The notes under the pieces: model-generated | Database searches by the model: none | What the model saw: only the letters and a program-made list of their open reading frames with translations | What the model was told of the DNA's origin: nothing | In this document: piece after piece, positions 34,812 to 42,582 of the stretch | How the letters are laid out: each line of letters opens with the position of its first letter | How positions within the stretch are numbered: the first letter of the stretch is position 1 | Made by a program: the position numbers and the translations under genes | Origin: Paenibacillus sp. UNC451MF | GTDB lineage: Bacteria > Bacillota > Bacilli > Paenibacillales > NBRC-103111 | DNA: 64,000 nucleotides | Assembly (NCBI RefSeq): GCF_000686845.1 | Contig: NZ_JMLS01000009.1 | Coordinates: 124,001 to 188,000, forward strand | Direction of reading: 5' to 3'

Positions 34812-35711
34812 TTATGTTGTCGATTCGAGTAATGTCGCAGCCTGCAATCGTCTGACCGAATCCAGAACATGCGCGCATAGCGATTGGTCCTGATCGAACT
34901 TGTTCATCGTGAGCTCCAAATTATATTTTCCTTTATATCCAGCTTGTTGAAGGGCCGAAACATAATGCTCCAAAGGAAGGCTGTTCCTACGGGTCAAAGG
35001 ATTATGAGTCCCCGTAGCTCCCATGCCGTGAATATGCGTATGAATCGCTTTTTGCAAAAACTCAACAGGAGGCAAATCGAGCATCGGTTCTTCCGGCAGC
35101 TCCTTCAAACCGTGAGTATCCAGCAGATTGGAGTAGAAATGCCCCATATCCCATGTGATACCGACATAAGGGCTGTTCACCTCGTTCACGATCCTTAGAA
35201 CGCCATCAATAGAGTCGCCGGGGTCTACCTTACTCGACTTTTTGCGATTGTTCTCGATCCCGATACGAAGCGGAAGCTGCTCGGCTTCAATCATTCCGAC
35301 CCAATCCTGTAAAAGGTCGACCGTTTGGCGATGAAGCTCCTCCTCGGAGCCCGTCTTGGCATCGAAGGCATGAAGCGCCATCGTCAAGCCGTCCTGGTAT
35401 TTATGAAAATGCTTCAGCACATAGCTCATAGAAGGATAGATTTCGGCGAAACGGGATCCTGGATGCTCCCCCGCCACATGCCCGTGAATGGTCACCTGAA
35501 GTCCTACATCCCAAATCGTTTGGATCAGATCGCGGTAAGCCCACTCATCCGCTCCGCGAGGCAGTATCCTTACTTCAATGGAACCGACTCCGCTCGACTT
35601 GAGCGCATCCAGCAGCAGCTCCACTCTATCATAATGAGCAATCAGATCGTTGGGACTATCCTTGCTTGCTTTTCCAAGAAATACAGGGCTTTGTATCGAA
35701 AAACCTATCAT
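34812..35711 (-). CDS. Sugar phosphate isomerase/epimerase (TIM barrel)
   Basis: Xylose isomerase-like TIM barrel of 299 aa with metal-site blocks RIGIENNRKKSS, GITWDMGHFYSN, THIHGMGATGTHNP and YNLELTMNKFD. This superfamily includes IolE/IolI, which act on inososes in myo-inositol catabolism, and sugar-phosphate epimerases. The frame extends to 35825, but the ATG at 35711 is seven bases after GGAGTG and gives the normal N-terminus (IGFSIQSPVF). It sits inside the importer operon, between the last binding-protein gene and the permease, so it probably processes the imported compound. Confidence 0.8.
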   Translation of the reverse strand: MIGFSIQSPVFLGKASKDSPNDLIAHYDRVELLLDALKSSGVGSIEVRILPRGADEWAYRDLIQTIWDVGLQVTIHGHVAGEHPGSRFAEIYPSMSYVLKHFHKYQDGLTMALHAFDAKTGSEEELHRQTVDLLQDWVGMIEAEQLPLRIGIENNRKKSSKVDPGDSIDGVLRIVNEVNSPYVGITWDMGHFYSNLLDTHGLKELPEEPMLDLPPVEFLQKAIHTHIHGMGATGTHNPLTRRNSLPLEHYVSALQQAGYKGKYNLELTMNKFDQDQSLCAHVLDSVRRLQAATLLESTT

Positions 35712-35748
35712 GGGCCAACACTCCGTTTCGATTGGGTACTTTATCGAC

Positions 35749-36951
35749 TTATTGATTTTTGATCCAGAAATTGACGACATCCTGATACACCTTGTAAAAT
35801 TTCTCGCTGTCGTACTGCCATACATTCAGTTCATTGATATTTTTGCTGTTCTTATGCGACACATCGTCACGGGTCATCCAAGAGCCGATCTCATTAAACG
35901 GAGCCGTACCTTCTCCTTTGCCGTTCGCTTCTCCGGCCATCCAGCGCAGCAGCAGCTTCGCCGCATTCGGATGAGGAGCTTTGTTCCCTACGAACAGCAG
36001 GCCTTCGTCTACAACCGAGAGCTTCGGCTTCATATCCCAGATGATATCGGCCTTCAAGCCTTTATCCGCCATTTTGCGGATATCCCCCGACACCCCGATG
36101 AACACGGGAGCCGGTTTGTTCGGCGCTGCTTTGCCGACAGCGTCCTGACCGTCACCGCTCGCCTTGACGAGAATGACGTTTTTATAGAAACGCTGTAGAA
36201 ATTCATATCCCGCATTCGGCGTTCCGTTCAAGACGATATCGGAGCCGAACTTATCCTTGTACGCTTTGGCCATCTCGTCCGCGTGGACGACGAACGCTAC
36301 GAACATATCCATTTGCGCCGGAGACTGCATCGGATCGACCATGAGCACTCTGTTCTTCCACTCCGGTGTCGTCAAGTCCCACCAGTTGTTCACCGGAGGC
36401 GTCTTGTTCTGCTCTGTGTTATAGAACAACGTTCGGAATTCCAGGTATGGGACGAAAGCGATCCCCGTACTCCTCCACGGCTCGAATACATGAGCTGCGA
36501 TATCATTCGGAAGATATTTGAACAGCATGCCCTTCTTGACCAACTCCTCCTCGATGCCGCCGCCCACTTCCTTCGTTAGGACCAGATCGGCATTAAAAAT
36601 TCCAGCAGCCTGCTCCCGAATGACCTTATCCATGATGACGTTGGATTTCAGATCAAACGCCTCGACCTGGATGCCGGGGTATTTGGCCTCGAATGTTTTT
36701 TCTACATCGTTAATCCGTCCTGAAGTAGAATACACCGTCACTTTACCTTCTTTTTTGGCTTTCTCGTAAAGCTCATCTGCCGTCTCTGTCTTGTACAAGC
36801 CGTTTTGTTCGGCCCACTCCGATTTGCCCTGTCCTTCTGCGGCTCCGCTTGTCGTTTTATCTGTTGAAGTCTTGGGGGTTGAAGTGCTGCAGGCTGCGAT
36901 TACCATGCTGAAGGTCAGTAGTAAAACGCAAGTCATCCTCGCTTTTTTCAT
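35749..36951 (-). CDS. Fbp/Afu-type substrate-binding lipoprotein, copy 1
   Basis: A 400-aa lipoprotein (lipobox IAAC, Cys21) of the iron/organophosphate group of extracellular binding proteins. The shared mature start is WAEQNGLYKTETADELYEKAKKEGKVTVYSTSGRI. Further shared blocks are AKYPGIQVEAFDL, REQAAGIFNADLVL, NWWDLTTPEWKNRVL and NAAKLLLRWMAGEANG. AGGGG precedes the ATG. It is the most operon-distal of three tandem paralogues. The protein contains a YDSEKFY end rather than the paired Tyr motif typical of ferric-binding proteins, so a non-iron ligand is plausible. Confidence 0.85.
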   Translation of the reverse strand: MKKARMTCVLLLTFSMVIAACSTSTPKTSTDKTTSGAAEGQGKSEWAEQNGLYKTETADELYEKAKKEGKVTVYSTSGRINDVEKTFEAKYPGIQVEAFDLKSNVIMDKVIREQAAGIFNADLVLTKEVGGGIEEELVKKGMLFKYLPNDIAAHVFEPWRSTGIAFVPYLEFRTLFYNTEQNKTPPVNNWWDLTTPEWKNRVLMVDPMQSPAQMDMFVAFVVHADEMAKAYKDKFGSDIVLNGTPNAGYEFLQRFYKNVILVKASGDGQDAVGKAAPNKPAPVFIGVSGDIRKMADKGLKADIIWDMKPKLSVVDEGLLFVGNKAPHPNAAKLLLRWMAGEANGKGEGTAPFNEIGSWMTRDDVSHKNSKNINELNVWQYDSEKFYKVYQDVVNFWIKNQ

Positions 36952-36982
36952 TTAAATCCCCTGCTTTCCTATAGTGAGTTCC

Positions 36983-38203
36983 TCACTGCATTTTCAGCCA
37001 AAACTCTCTGAACTTCACATAATTTTTGTAAAAAAAGTCGGAGTCATAATCCCACACATGGAGTTTATCGATGGGCAGCTGATCCGTGCGACCATTATCC
37101 GTTCGAGTCGACCAGGAGCCCATGACATTAAAAGGCTTGAATCCGTCTGCTTTTCCATCCGCCTCTCCTGCCATCCAACGAATCATCAGCTTTGCGGCAT
37201 TAACGTTCGGTGCTTTATCCGCTACGTACAAGTAAGACGGTCCAACTACCGATATGCGTGGAAGCACGTCATAGGTAGCAGCTATGCTCAGCTTTTTATC
37301 GACAACATCTCTCAGCTTGCTGGATGCGCCTATGCCGATAGGAGGCTTTCCTTGGTTCGTGACGCCTACGGCTTCAACAACTTCGTCGCTTGACTTCATC
37401 AGCACGGGGTCATTTTTAAGGAAACGCTTGATGAACTCATAGGCAGCATTTTCCGTTCCTTCAAGGACAATGTCTTTACCGAACTTATCTTTGTAGGCCT
37501 GCTTCATCTCATCCGCATGCTGGACCATGGCGAGGAACAAGTCCATCATATCCGCCGAATCGATAGGATCGTTCAACAGCACCTTGCCCTTCCACTCCGG
37601 CATCGTCAAATCCCACCAGTTCGTAACAGGCGGCGTTTTGTACACGTCCGTGTTGTAGAATATCGCCCGCAAGCTGAAGTACGGAACCAAACCACTGCTC
37701 TTGCTCTTGTAAGGTTCCACCATCTTCGCGGATAGGTCAGTCGGCAAATATTTATGGACCAGCTTCTTCGACGTCAGTTCCGTTGATACGGCCCCGCTGG
37801 CATCTTTGACGAAAATGACGTCCGCATTGTAAATGCCCGCCGCCTGCTCCCGAATGACCTTCTCGACAATATCATTCGTCGATAAGTTGAAGGCTTCCAC
37901 CTTGATTCCCGGATATTTGGCTTCGAAAGTCGCCTTCACATCCTTAATTCGACTGGATTGGGAATACACAACCACTTTGCCTTCCTGCTTCGCTTTGGCA
38001 TACAGCTCGTCGACCGTCTCCGTTTTATTCAATCCGCTCTTCTCCGCCCATTCGTTCGCTGCCTGAACATTCCCTGCTGCTCCCTGCTTACCATCCCCTC
38101 CCGCTTGACTTCCTTTTCCAGGGGCTGAATTGCACGCAGCCAGCATGAACATCATCGTAAAAGCAACCAGTAGCGCAGTAACCGCTTTGCGTTTTGTTCT
38201 CAT
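36983..38203 (-). CDS. Fbp/Afu-type substrate-binding lipoprotein, copy 2
   Basis: A 406-aa paralogue (lipobox LAAC, Cys24) collinear with copies 1 and 3 (WAEKSGLNKTETVDELYAKAKQEGKVVVYSQSSRI; NWWDLTMPEWKGKVLLNDPIDSADMMDLFLAM; KLMIRWMAGEADG). The open frame begins at 38263, but the ATG at 38203, after GGGAGG, gives a normal lipoprotein signal. It is separated from copy 1 by ~30 bases and from copy 3 by ~95 bases. Divergence between the copies is spread along the length, so the duplication is not recent and the copies may bind different ligands. Confidence 0.85.
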   Translation of the reverse strand: MRTKRKAVTALLVAFTMMFMLAACNSAPGKGSQAGGDGKQGAAGNVQAANEWAEKSGLNKTETVDELYAKAKQEGKVVVYSQSSRIKDVKATFEAKYPGIKVEAFNLSTNDIVEKVIREQAAGIYNADVIFVKDASGAVSTELTSKKLVHKYLPTDLSAKMVEPYKSKSSGLVPYFSLRAIFYNTDVYKTPPVTNWWDLTMPEWKGKVLLNDPIDSADMMDLFLAMVQHADEMKQAYKDKFGKDIVLEGTENAAYEFIKRFLKNDPVLMKSSDEVVEAVGVTNQGKPPIGIGASSKLRDVVDKKLSIAATYDVLPRISVVGPSYLYVADKAPNVNAAKLMIRWMAGEADGKADGFKPFNVMGSWSTRTDNGRTDQLPIDKLHVWDYDSDFFYKNYVKFREFWLKMQ

Positions 38204-38298
38204 TGTGATGAAGCCTCCCGTTTCCCTATTTGCAGGCACATCCATCGTTGATAACGCTTGCAAGAATCACTCTCATTCCCTTGCGATTGCGGTGCCGT

Positions 38299-39501
38299 TT
38301 ATTGTTGCTTCAGCCAGAAATCACGAACTTTAGGCGAATTTTCGTAATAGAAGACCGGGTCATATTTCCATACATTCAGCTTCGCTAGAGGTAAATCCTC
38401 CACCTGCTTAACATCCGATCGTGTAGGCCAAGCCCCCCAAATATTGAACGGCTTCAGACCGTCGGCATTTCCGTCCGCTTCTCCAGACATCCAGCGAATG
38501 AGCAGCTTAGCCGCATTAGGATGCTTCGACTGATCGCCTACATACAGGAGTGCCTGCTCCACATGAGATACCTTCGGCTTAATATCATACGATACGCCGA
38601 GCTTAAGCCCTTGCCCTTGTGCTTCGCGAAGCTTGGTTGAGACAGCCAGCCCGATAGGCGGCTTGGTTTGACCTGTTTTACCAACCGCTTTAACGATATC
38701 TCCACCCGAATTGGTCAGGATGAGATCGTTTTTGGATAAACGTCGAATGAATTCATATCCCGCATTCGGTGAACCGTTCAGCTCGATGTCCTTGCCGAAT
38801 TTCTCTTTGTAAGCCTGCTTCATATCTTCCGCATTTTGTACAAAAGCCAGGAATAAGTCCATCGTATCCGCCGATTTCATCGGGTCGCTAATCATTAGAC
38901 GTCCTTTCCATTCAGGTGTCGTCAGATCCCACCAGTTGGAGATCGGAGGCGTTTTGTACACATCAGAGTTATAAAAGATGCCTCTGACTTCTACATAAGG
39001 AACAAGACCTTCGACTTGCGTTTTATACGGTTCTACCATTTTACCTACGAGATCGCTCGGCATATATTTGTGAACGATGCCTTTTTTGAGCAGCTCCATC
39101 GTGAAGGTGCCCCCCGTGTCTTTGGTAAAAATAACATCCGCATTATAAACGCCGGCGCCATGCTCCCGTACCAGCTTCTCCAGCATATCGACCGAGCTGA
39201 TGTTGTAGGCTTCTACCTTCACGCCGGGGTACTTGGCCTCGAACGAATCTTTGACATCGCTAACCCGACTGGACATGGAATAAAGCACGACCGTGCCTTC
39301 TTCCTTAGCCTTAGCGTAAAGCTCTGCTGCCGTCTCCGTCTTGTTGAGTCCCGCCTTCTCAGCCCATCCGGCTGCTGTTCCTGAACTCCCTTGAGCGCCG
39401 GTGGCTTTGCTGCTTCCTCCTGATCCACCGCATGCGCTTACGGTTAATGCGATCGAGCATAACAATGCCGCCAAGGTTGACTTCCTTATTGCCTTGCTCA
39501 T
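38299..39501 (-). CDS. Fbp/Afu-type substrate-binding lipoprotein, copy 3 (operon head)
   Basis: A 400-aa paralogue (lipobox VSAC, Cys24) followed by a Gly/Ser linker. Shared blocks are WAEKAGLNKTETAAELYAKAKEEGTVVLYSMSSRV, NWWDLTTPEWKGRLMISDPMKSADTMDLFLAF and KLLIRWMSGEADGNADG. The ATG at 39501 follows AAAAGGGGGG; the frame to 39528 is longer but lacks a site. It opens the importer operon. Its leader carries a cre-like AAAGCGCTT palindrome, and the PTP-like phosphatase gene ends 92 bases upstream. Confidence 0.85.
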   Translation of the reverse strand: MSKAIRKSTLAALLCSIALTVSACGGSGGSSKATGAQGSSGTAAGWAEKAGLNKTETAAELYAKAKEEGTVVLYSMSSRVSDVKDSFEAKYPGVKVEAYNISSVDMLEKLVREHGAGVYNADVIFTKDTGGTFTMELLKKGIVHKYMPSDLVGKMVEPYKTQVEGLVPYVEVRGIFYNSDVYKTPPISNWWDLTTPEWKGRLMISDPMKSADTMDLFLAFVQNAEDMKQAYKEKFGKDIELNGSPNAGYEFIRRLSKNDLILTNSGGDIVKAVGKTGQTKPPIGLAVSTKLREAQGQGLKLGVSYDIKPKVSHVEQALLYVGDQSKHPNAAKLLIRWMSGEADGNADGLKPFNIWGAWPTRSDVKQVEDLPLAKLNVWKYDPVFYYENSPKVRDFWLKQQ

Positions 39502-39542
39502 GGTAACCCCCCTTTTAATTGTGTACATACAGCCATTGAATA

Positions 39543-39558
39543 GATTAAGCGCTTTCCC
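39543..39558 (-). promoter_or_regulatory. cre-like site before the importer operon
   Basis: GGGAAAGCGCTTAATC on the minus strand, just downstream of a TTGACT that could be a -35 element. It resembles a CcpA catabolite-repression site. The core octamer AAGCGCTT also occurs at 18245 and 43999. Confidence 0.4.
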
Positions 39559-39593
39559 TAATAGTCAATAACAAGCTCCTCACAGTAGAACGA

Positions 39594-40457
39594 TCAGGAG
39601 CCTTGTTCTTCCTTCCATCGCGTCCAGGAAAGCTCATATTGGTTATGATTATTATGGATACAGTAAGTGTAAAAACGTCCGATAAACGCTAGCCGTTCCT
39701 GAGCCGCTTCGTATTTGTACGTATCCTTCGGGTCCATACGGTTAAAATCTCTTCCACCAATAGCGGTATTTCGCTGTAAAATATGATCAAGACTAACGTT
39801 CGCAGCATTATTCATCATATCGTACATACAGAAAAATGTGCTGGCACGCCCTACGCCTCCGCGACAATGAAAATGAAGCCACATTGGATCCGGGAGTTCT
39901 TTGACCCAGGCAATGAACCGATCCACTTCCGCATCAGAAGGACGATGATGGTCCGTAACGAAAAATCGTTTATACTGGACCCCTTCCAACTGTGCCAAAG
40001 CTTCTTCGCTCAGTACCTGTACAGTCTCTTCCAGCGGATGCTCTATGAACACCGACTTGCCTTCCACATAATCGAATCTTATCGATTTTTCACGAATCAG
40101 GTTGTTTAACAGCCTATCGTTTACTGCCTGCACCTCTTCATTGGTCAAACCTTTATTCGCACCATTGTGGCTACCAAGCCAATTGACCGCCATGCCATTG
40201 ACGAAGCCGTGGCTTTCCTGGCGCAGATCCACCAGCGTGATCGGAACTGGGCCGACACTTCGCTTAAGGTTCTGCAGCTCTTGATGCGAATATTGACCGC
40301 TAGCCGATGCCCGAAGCTCTCCAAATCCCGTTAAATCCAAATCGGCTTCGGCTGGTATGGACACCATCGATGGCATCCGAAATCGCTTGGGCAGCCGGTC
40401 GATATTTTCTCTTTCAACAACCAGACGGATCAAATCCGTTCCTTCCGTATTTGACAT
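39594..40457 (-). CDS. PTP-like inositol polyphosphate phosphatase (phytase), copy 1
   Basis: Cysteine phytase family protein of 287 aa. The P-loop HCRGGVGR is at 197-204, with nucleophile Cys198 and Arg204. The general-acid loop FVTDHHRPSD has Asp169, and the upstream block VDLRQESHGFVNGMAVNW (76-93) and the following MWLHFHCRGGVGR match Selenomonas PhyAsr closely as I remember it. Enzymes of this family remove phosphates stepwise from phytate down to InsP1-2. Unlike PhyAsr there is no signal peptide, so it should act in the cytoplasm. GGGAGG precedes the ATG. It lies between lacI and the three binding-protein genes. Alternative: a phosphatase for another polyphosphorylated polyol. Confidence 0.83.
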   Translation of the reverse strand: MSNTEGTDLIRLVVERENIDRLPKRFRMPSMVSIPAEADLDLTGFGELRASASGQYSHQELQNLKRSVGPVPITLVDLRQESHGFVNGMAVNWLGSHNGANKGLTNEEVQAVNDRLLNNLIREKSIRFDYVEGKSVFIEHPLEETVQVLSEEALAQLEGVQYKRFFVTDHHRPSDAEVDRFIAWVKELPDPMWLHFHCRGGVGRASTFFCMYDMMNNAANVSLDHILQRNTAIGGRDFNRMDPKDTYKYEAAQERLAFIGRFYTYCIHNNHNQYELSWTRWKEEQGS

Positions 40458-40517
40458 CTACAGCCGACCTCCCTGCGATTAGCAAAGTTAGCACCTTAAG
40501 TAAGCGTTGCCATTCTA

Positions 40518-40551
40518 TAAAAAAAGGAGACTTGTCACACATCGAAGTCTC
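40518..40551 (-). terminator. Terminator/attenuator between lacI and PTP-like gene
   Basis: GAGACTT (40527-40533) pairs with AAGTCTC (40545-40551). The A-run at 40518-40525 is a minus-strand T-run. The short stem may allow read-through into the phosphatase gene. Confidence 0.6.
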
Positions 40552-41576
40552 TATTCTTTTGAGGCAGATTGCTGCGTAATTGATGAGCATGTGTTTCGCA
40601 CGATCAGCTGCGTTTCCAGCGTAATGGAGTCTGCCGTGAGCATATTGTCCGACATCATTTGCATTAACAGCTCTGCCGCCTTTCTTCCCATCTCCTTGCG
40701 TGGCTGCGCTACTGTCGTCAGCTTGATCCAATGCAGATCCGTTACTTCCAAATTATCGAAGCCGATAATGCTGATCTGCGCCGGTACGGCTATCTTGTTC
40801 TTTGCTGTATACTCCAGGGCACCGATGCCAAGCAAATCGTTAGCTGCGAATACCGCCGTCATAGCCGGGAGCTGTTCCATCAACCGTCCCATGGCGTTAT
40901 ACCCGCACTCGATCGTCCGACCGTTCCAAGAAATTCCTTGGGGGTCCGGGGTAAGCCCCTGCTTCTTCAAGCTGTCTATATAACCGCGATACCGTTCCTG
41001 ACCGGTAAACGAATAACGAGGCATTCCGATAAAGCCGATTTGCCTATGTCCCAAGGAGAATAAATAATCCATCGCGCGACAGGTGCCTTCATAGTGGTTA
41101 ACGTCTACAAAAGGCATGTTCAGCGTTTCGGGTGGCCGTCTGCGGAGAAAGACAACCGGGATGTTCAATCTTTGCAGCAGCTCGATCGCCTCATCATCCA
41201 GAAAATCCGGCGTTACAATAATGCCGTCCATTTTCCGCTCCATGACGCTGGTCAAAAACCGTTTTTCCTTGTCAGGTCTACGGGAGGTATTGACATAAAC
41301 GACCTGGTATCCATTTTCCGATAACACTTCCTCCACATCATGAGCCATTGCCGAGAAAAAAGGATCGGTGATGTCCGGGATCATAAGTCCCACTGTATTG
41401 GATTTGCGTTGGATCAAGCTTCGGGCCAAAGCATTCGGCGTATAGTTAAACCGCTTCATCGCCTCCAGCACTTCCTGCTTTGTTTCTTCCCGGATATCCG
41501 GATGATTGTTAAGTGCACGCGAGACGGTCGAGACGGAAACACCGAGCTGTTTAGCGATATCTTTAATAGTTAGCAT
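40551..41576 (-). CDS. LacI family transcriptional regulator
   Basis: A 341-aa repressor. The N-terminal helix-turn-helix is TIKDIAKQLGVSVSTVSRALNNHPDI (3-28) with the hinge helix ARSLIQRKS, followed by a periplasmic-binding-protein-like sugar domain. AAAGGAG precedes the ATG. Its own promoter (41621-41649) is followed by a tandem GGTAACGTTACC-type operator. The same promoter-operator unit drives the sulfatase gene at 44.1 kb, so the regulator most likely controls both, and the PTP-like phosphatases with them. The inducer is probably the sugar or cyclitol made by the pathway. Confidence 0.9.
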   Translation of the reverse strand: MLTIKDIAKQLGVSVSTVSRALNNHPDIREETKQEVLEAMKRFNYTPNALARSLIQRKSNTVGLMIPDITDPFFSAMAHDVEEVLSENGYQVVYVNTSRRPDKEKRFLTSVMERKMDGIIVTPDFLDDEAIELLQRLNIPVVFLRRRPPETLNMPFVDVNHYEGTCRAMDYLFSLGHRQIGFIGMPRYSFTGQERYRGYIDSLKKQGLTPDPQGISWNGRTIECGYNAMGRLMEQLPAMTAVFAANDLLGIGALEYTAKNKIAVPAQISIIGFDNLEVTDLHWIKLTTVAQPRKEMGRKAAELLMQMMSDNMLTADSITLETQLIVRNTCSSITQQSASKE

Positions 41577-41593
41577 AGTTGGGATTCTCCTTT

Positions 41594-41649
41594 GGTAACG
41601 TTTCCGGTAACGTTACCAAAAGTGTAAAATAAACCGCTTTCTTTGTCAA
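41594..41649 (-). promoter_or_regulatory. lacI promoter with tandem operator
   Basis: On the minus strand: -35 TTGACA (41649-41644), a 17-base spacer and -10 TACACT (41626-41621). Then come two adjacent 12-bp palindromes, GGTAACGTTACC (41606-41617) and GGTAACGTTTCC (41594-41605, as read on the plus strand), across the start of transcription. The architecture is the same as at 44072-44129. Confidence 0.8.
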
Positions 41650-41688
41650 CGAAAACCTTTTGCTCCGATGGCAATATTTTCGCATGAA

Positions 41689-42543
41689 TCAAGATTGCGG
41701 TTCGCTCGCTGCAAGCCATTGCGACCACGTCGTCACATAGTCGTCCCGGTTGTCAGAGCAGTAGTCATAAAAACGGTGAAGAAAGGCCAGTCGTTCCAAG
41801 GCAGGGCCATACTTATATTCATCCTTCGGGTCTGCGCTGTTTACGTCCTTGCCGCCTATCAGAATATGTCTGTGAATGATATCATCTTTACTAATCCGGC
41901 GGGCATTGTGCAGCATATCATACATGAGCATAAAGCTGGTTGTGCGCCCTACTCCGCCACGGCAATGGAAGTGAAGCCAAGCTCCCTGAGGCAGCCCAAT
42001 CGCATAACGAATAAAACGGTCGACTTCTTTATCTGATGGCCTATGATGATCCGTAACAAAGAAACGAATGTAGTCCGCACCTTCGGATTTAACCAGTTCT
42101 TCCTCCGTCAGGACCGTCTTCTGGCCGATGACAGGGCTGTCCAGATCAACGGATTTTTTCTCCAAACGGTCGAAAACAAGCTCCTGTGAATCTGCAACCT
42201 CTTGAAGAAGCTTCCCCTCTTCCATAAGTATCTCCTCATGCGTGAGATGCTTGTTGCAGCCGTTGTTGAGTCCATACCAACTGATTGCCATTCCATTGAC
42301 GAAACCATGGCTTTCCTGACGCAAATCCACGACCGTTATGCGAGTTTCGCCTATGGTTTGCTGCATTAGCTGCAGCCCTTTTTGCGAAAATTGCCCGCTG
42401 CCGGATATATTCAATTCAGCCAACCCGGTTAGATTAGATTGCTCGCTTAATCCATCCGGTAACGGAGCGGTCATTCGGAATTTTTTGGGCAGTGCGAGCT
42501 TATTGTCTACATCGATGATACGGTGTGCATTTTGGCTTTGCAT
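41689..42543 (-). CDS. PTP-like inositol polyphosphate phosphatase (phytase), copy 2
   Basis: A 284-aa paralogue of the 39594-40457 enzyme. P-loop HCRGGVGR is at 193-200 (Cys194, Arg200), general acid Asp165 in FVTDHHRPSD, and the family block VVDLRQESHGFVNGMAISWYG at 71-91. No signal peptide. AAAGGAG precedes the ATG. It follows the sulfatase gene by 40 bases in the same operon, and the lacI promoter starts just after its stop. Two paralogues in separately promoted operons suggest that they attack different phosphorylation states or isomers; that is inference. Confidence 0.83.
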   Translation of the reverse strand: MQSQNAHRIIDVDNKLALPKKFRMTAPLPDGLSEQSNLTGLAELNISGSGQFSQKGLQLMQQTIGETRITVVDLRQESHGFVNGMAISWYGLNNGCNKHLTHEEILMEEGKLLQEVADSQELVFDRLEKKSVDLDSPVIGQKTVLTEEELVKSEGADYIRFFVTDHHRPSDKEVDRFIRYAIGLPQGAWLHFHCRGGVGRTTSFMLMYDMLHNARRISKDDIIHRHILIGGKDVNSADPKDEYKYGPALERLAFLHRFYDYCSDNRDDYVTTWSQWLAASEPQS

Positions 42544-42582
42544 ACCTACATCTCCTTTCTAGTTTTTTTTTGATTTTTCGAG

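Noticed and set aside
35749-39501. Iron uptake as the role of the Fbp-type importer
   Set aside because: Not excluded, but no Fur-like site or siderophore gene is seen, and all operon partners are phosphatases or sugar enzymes, so an organophosphate ligand is preferred.
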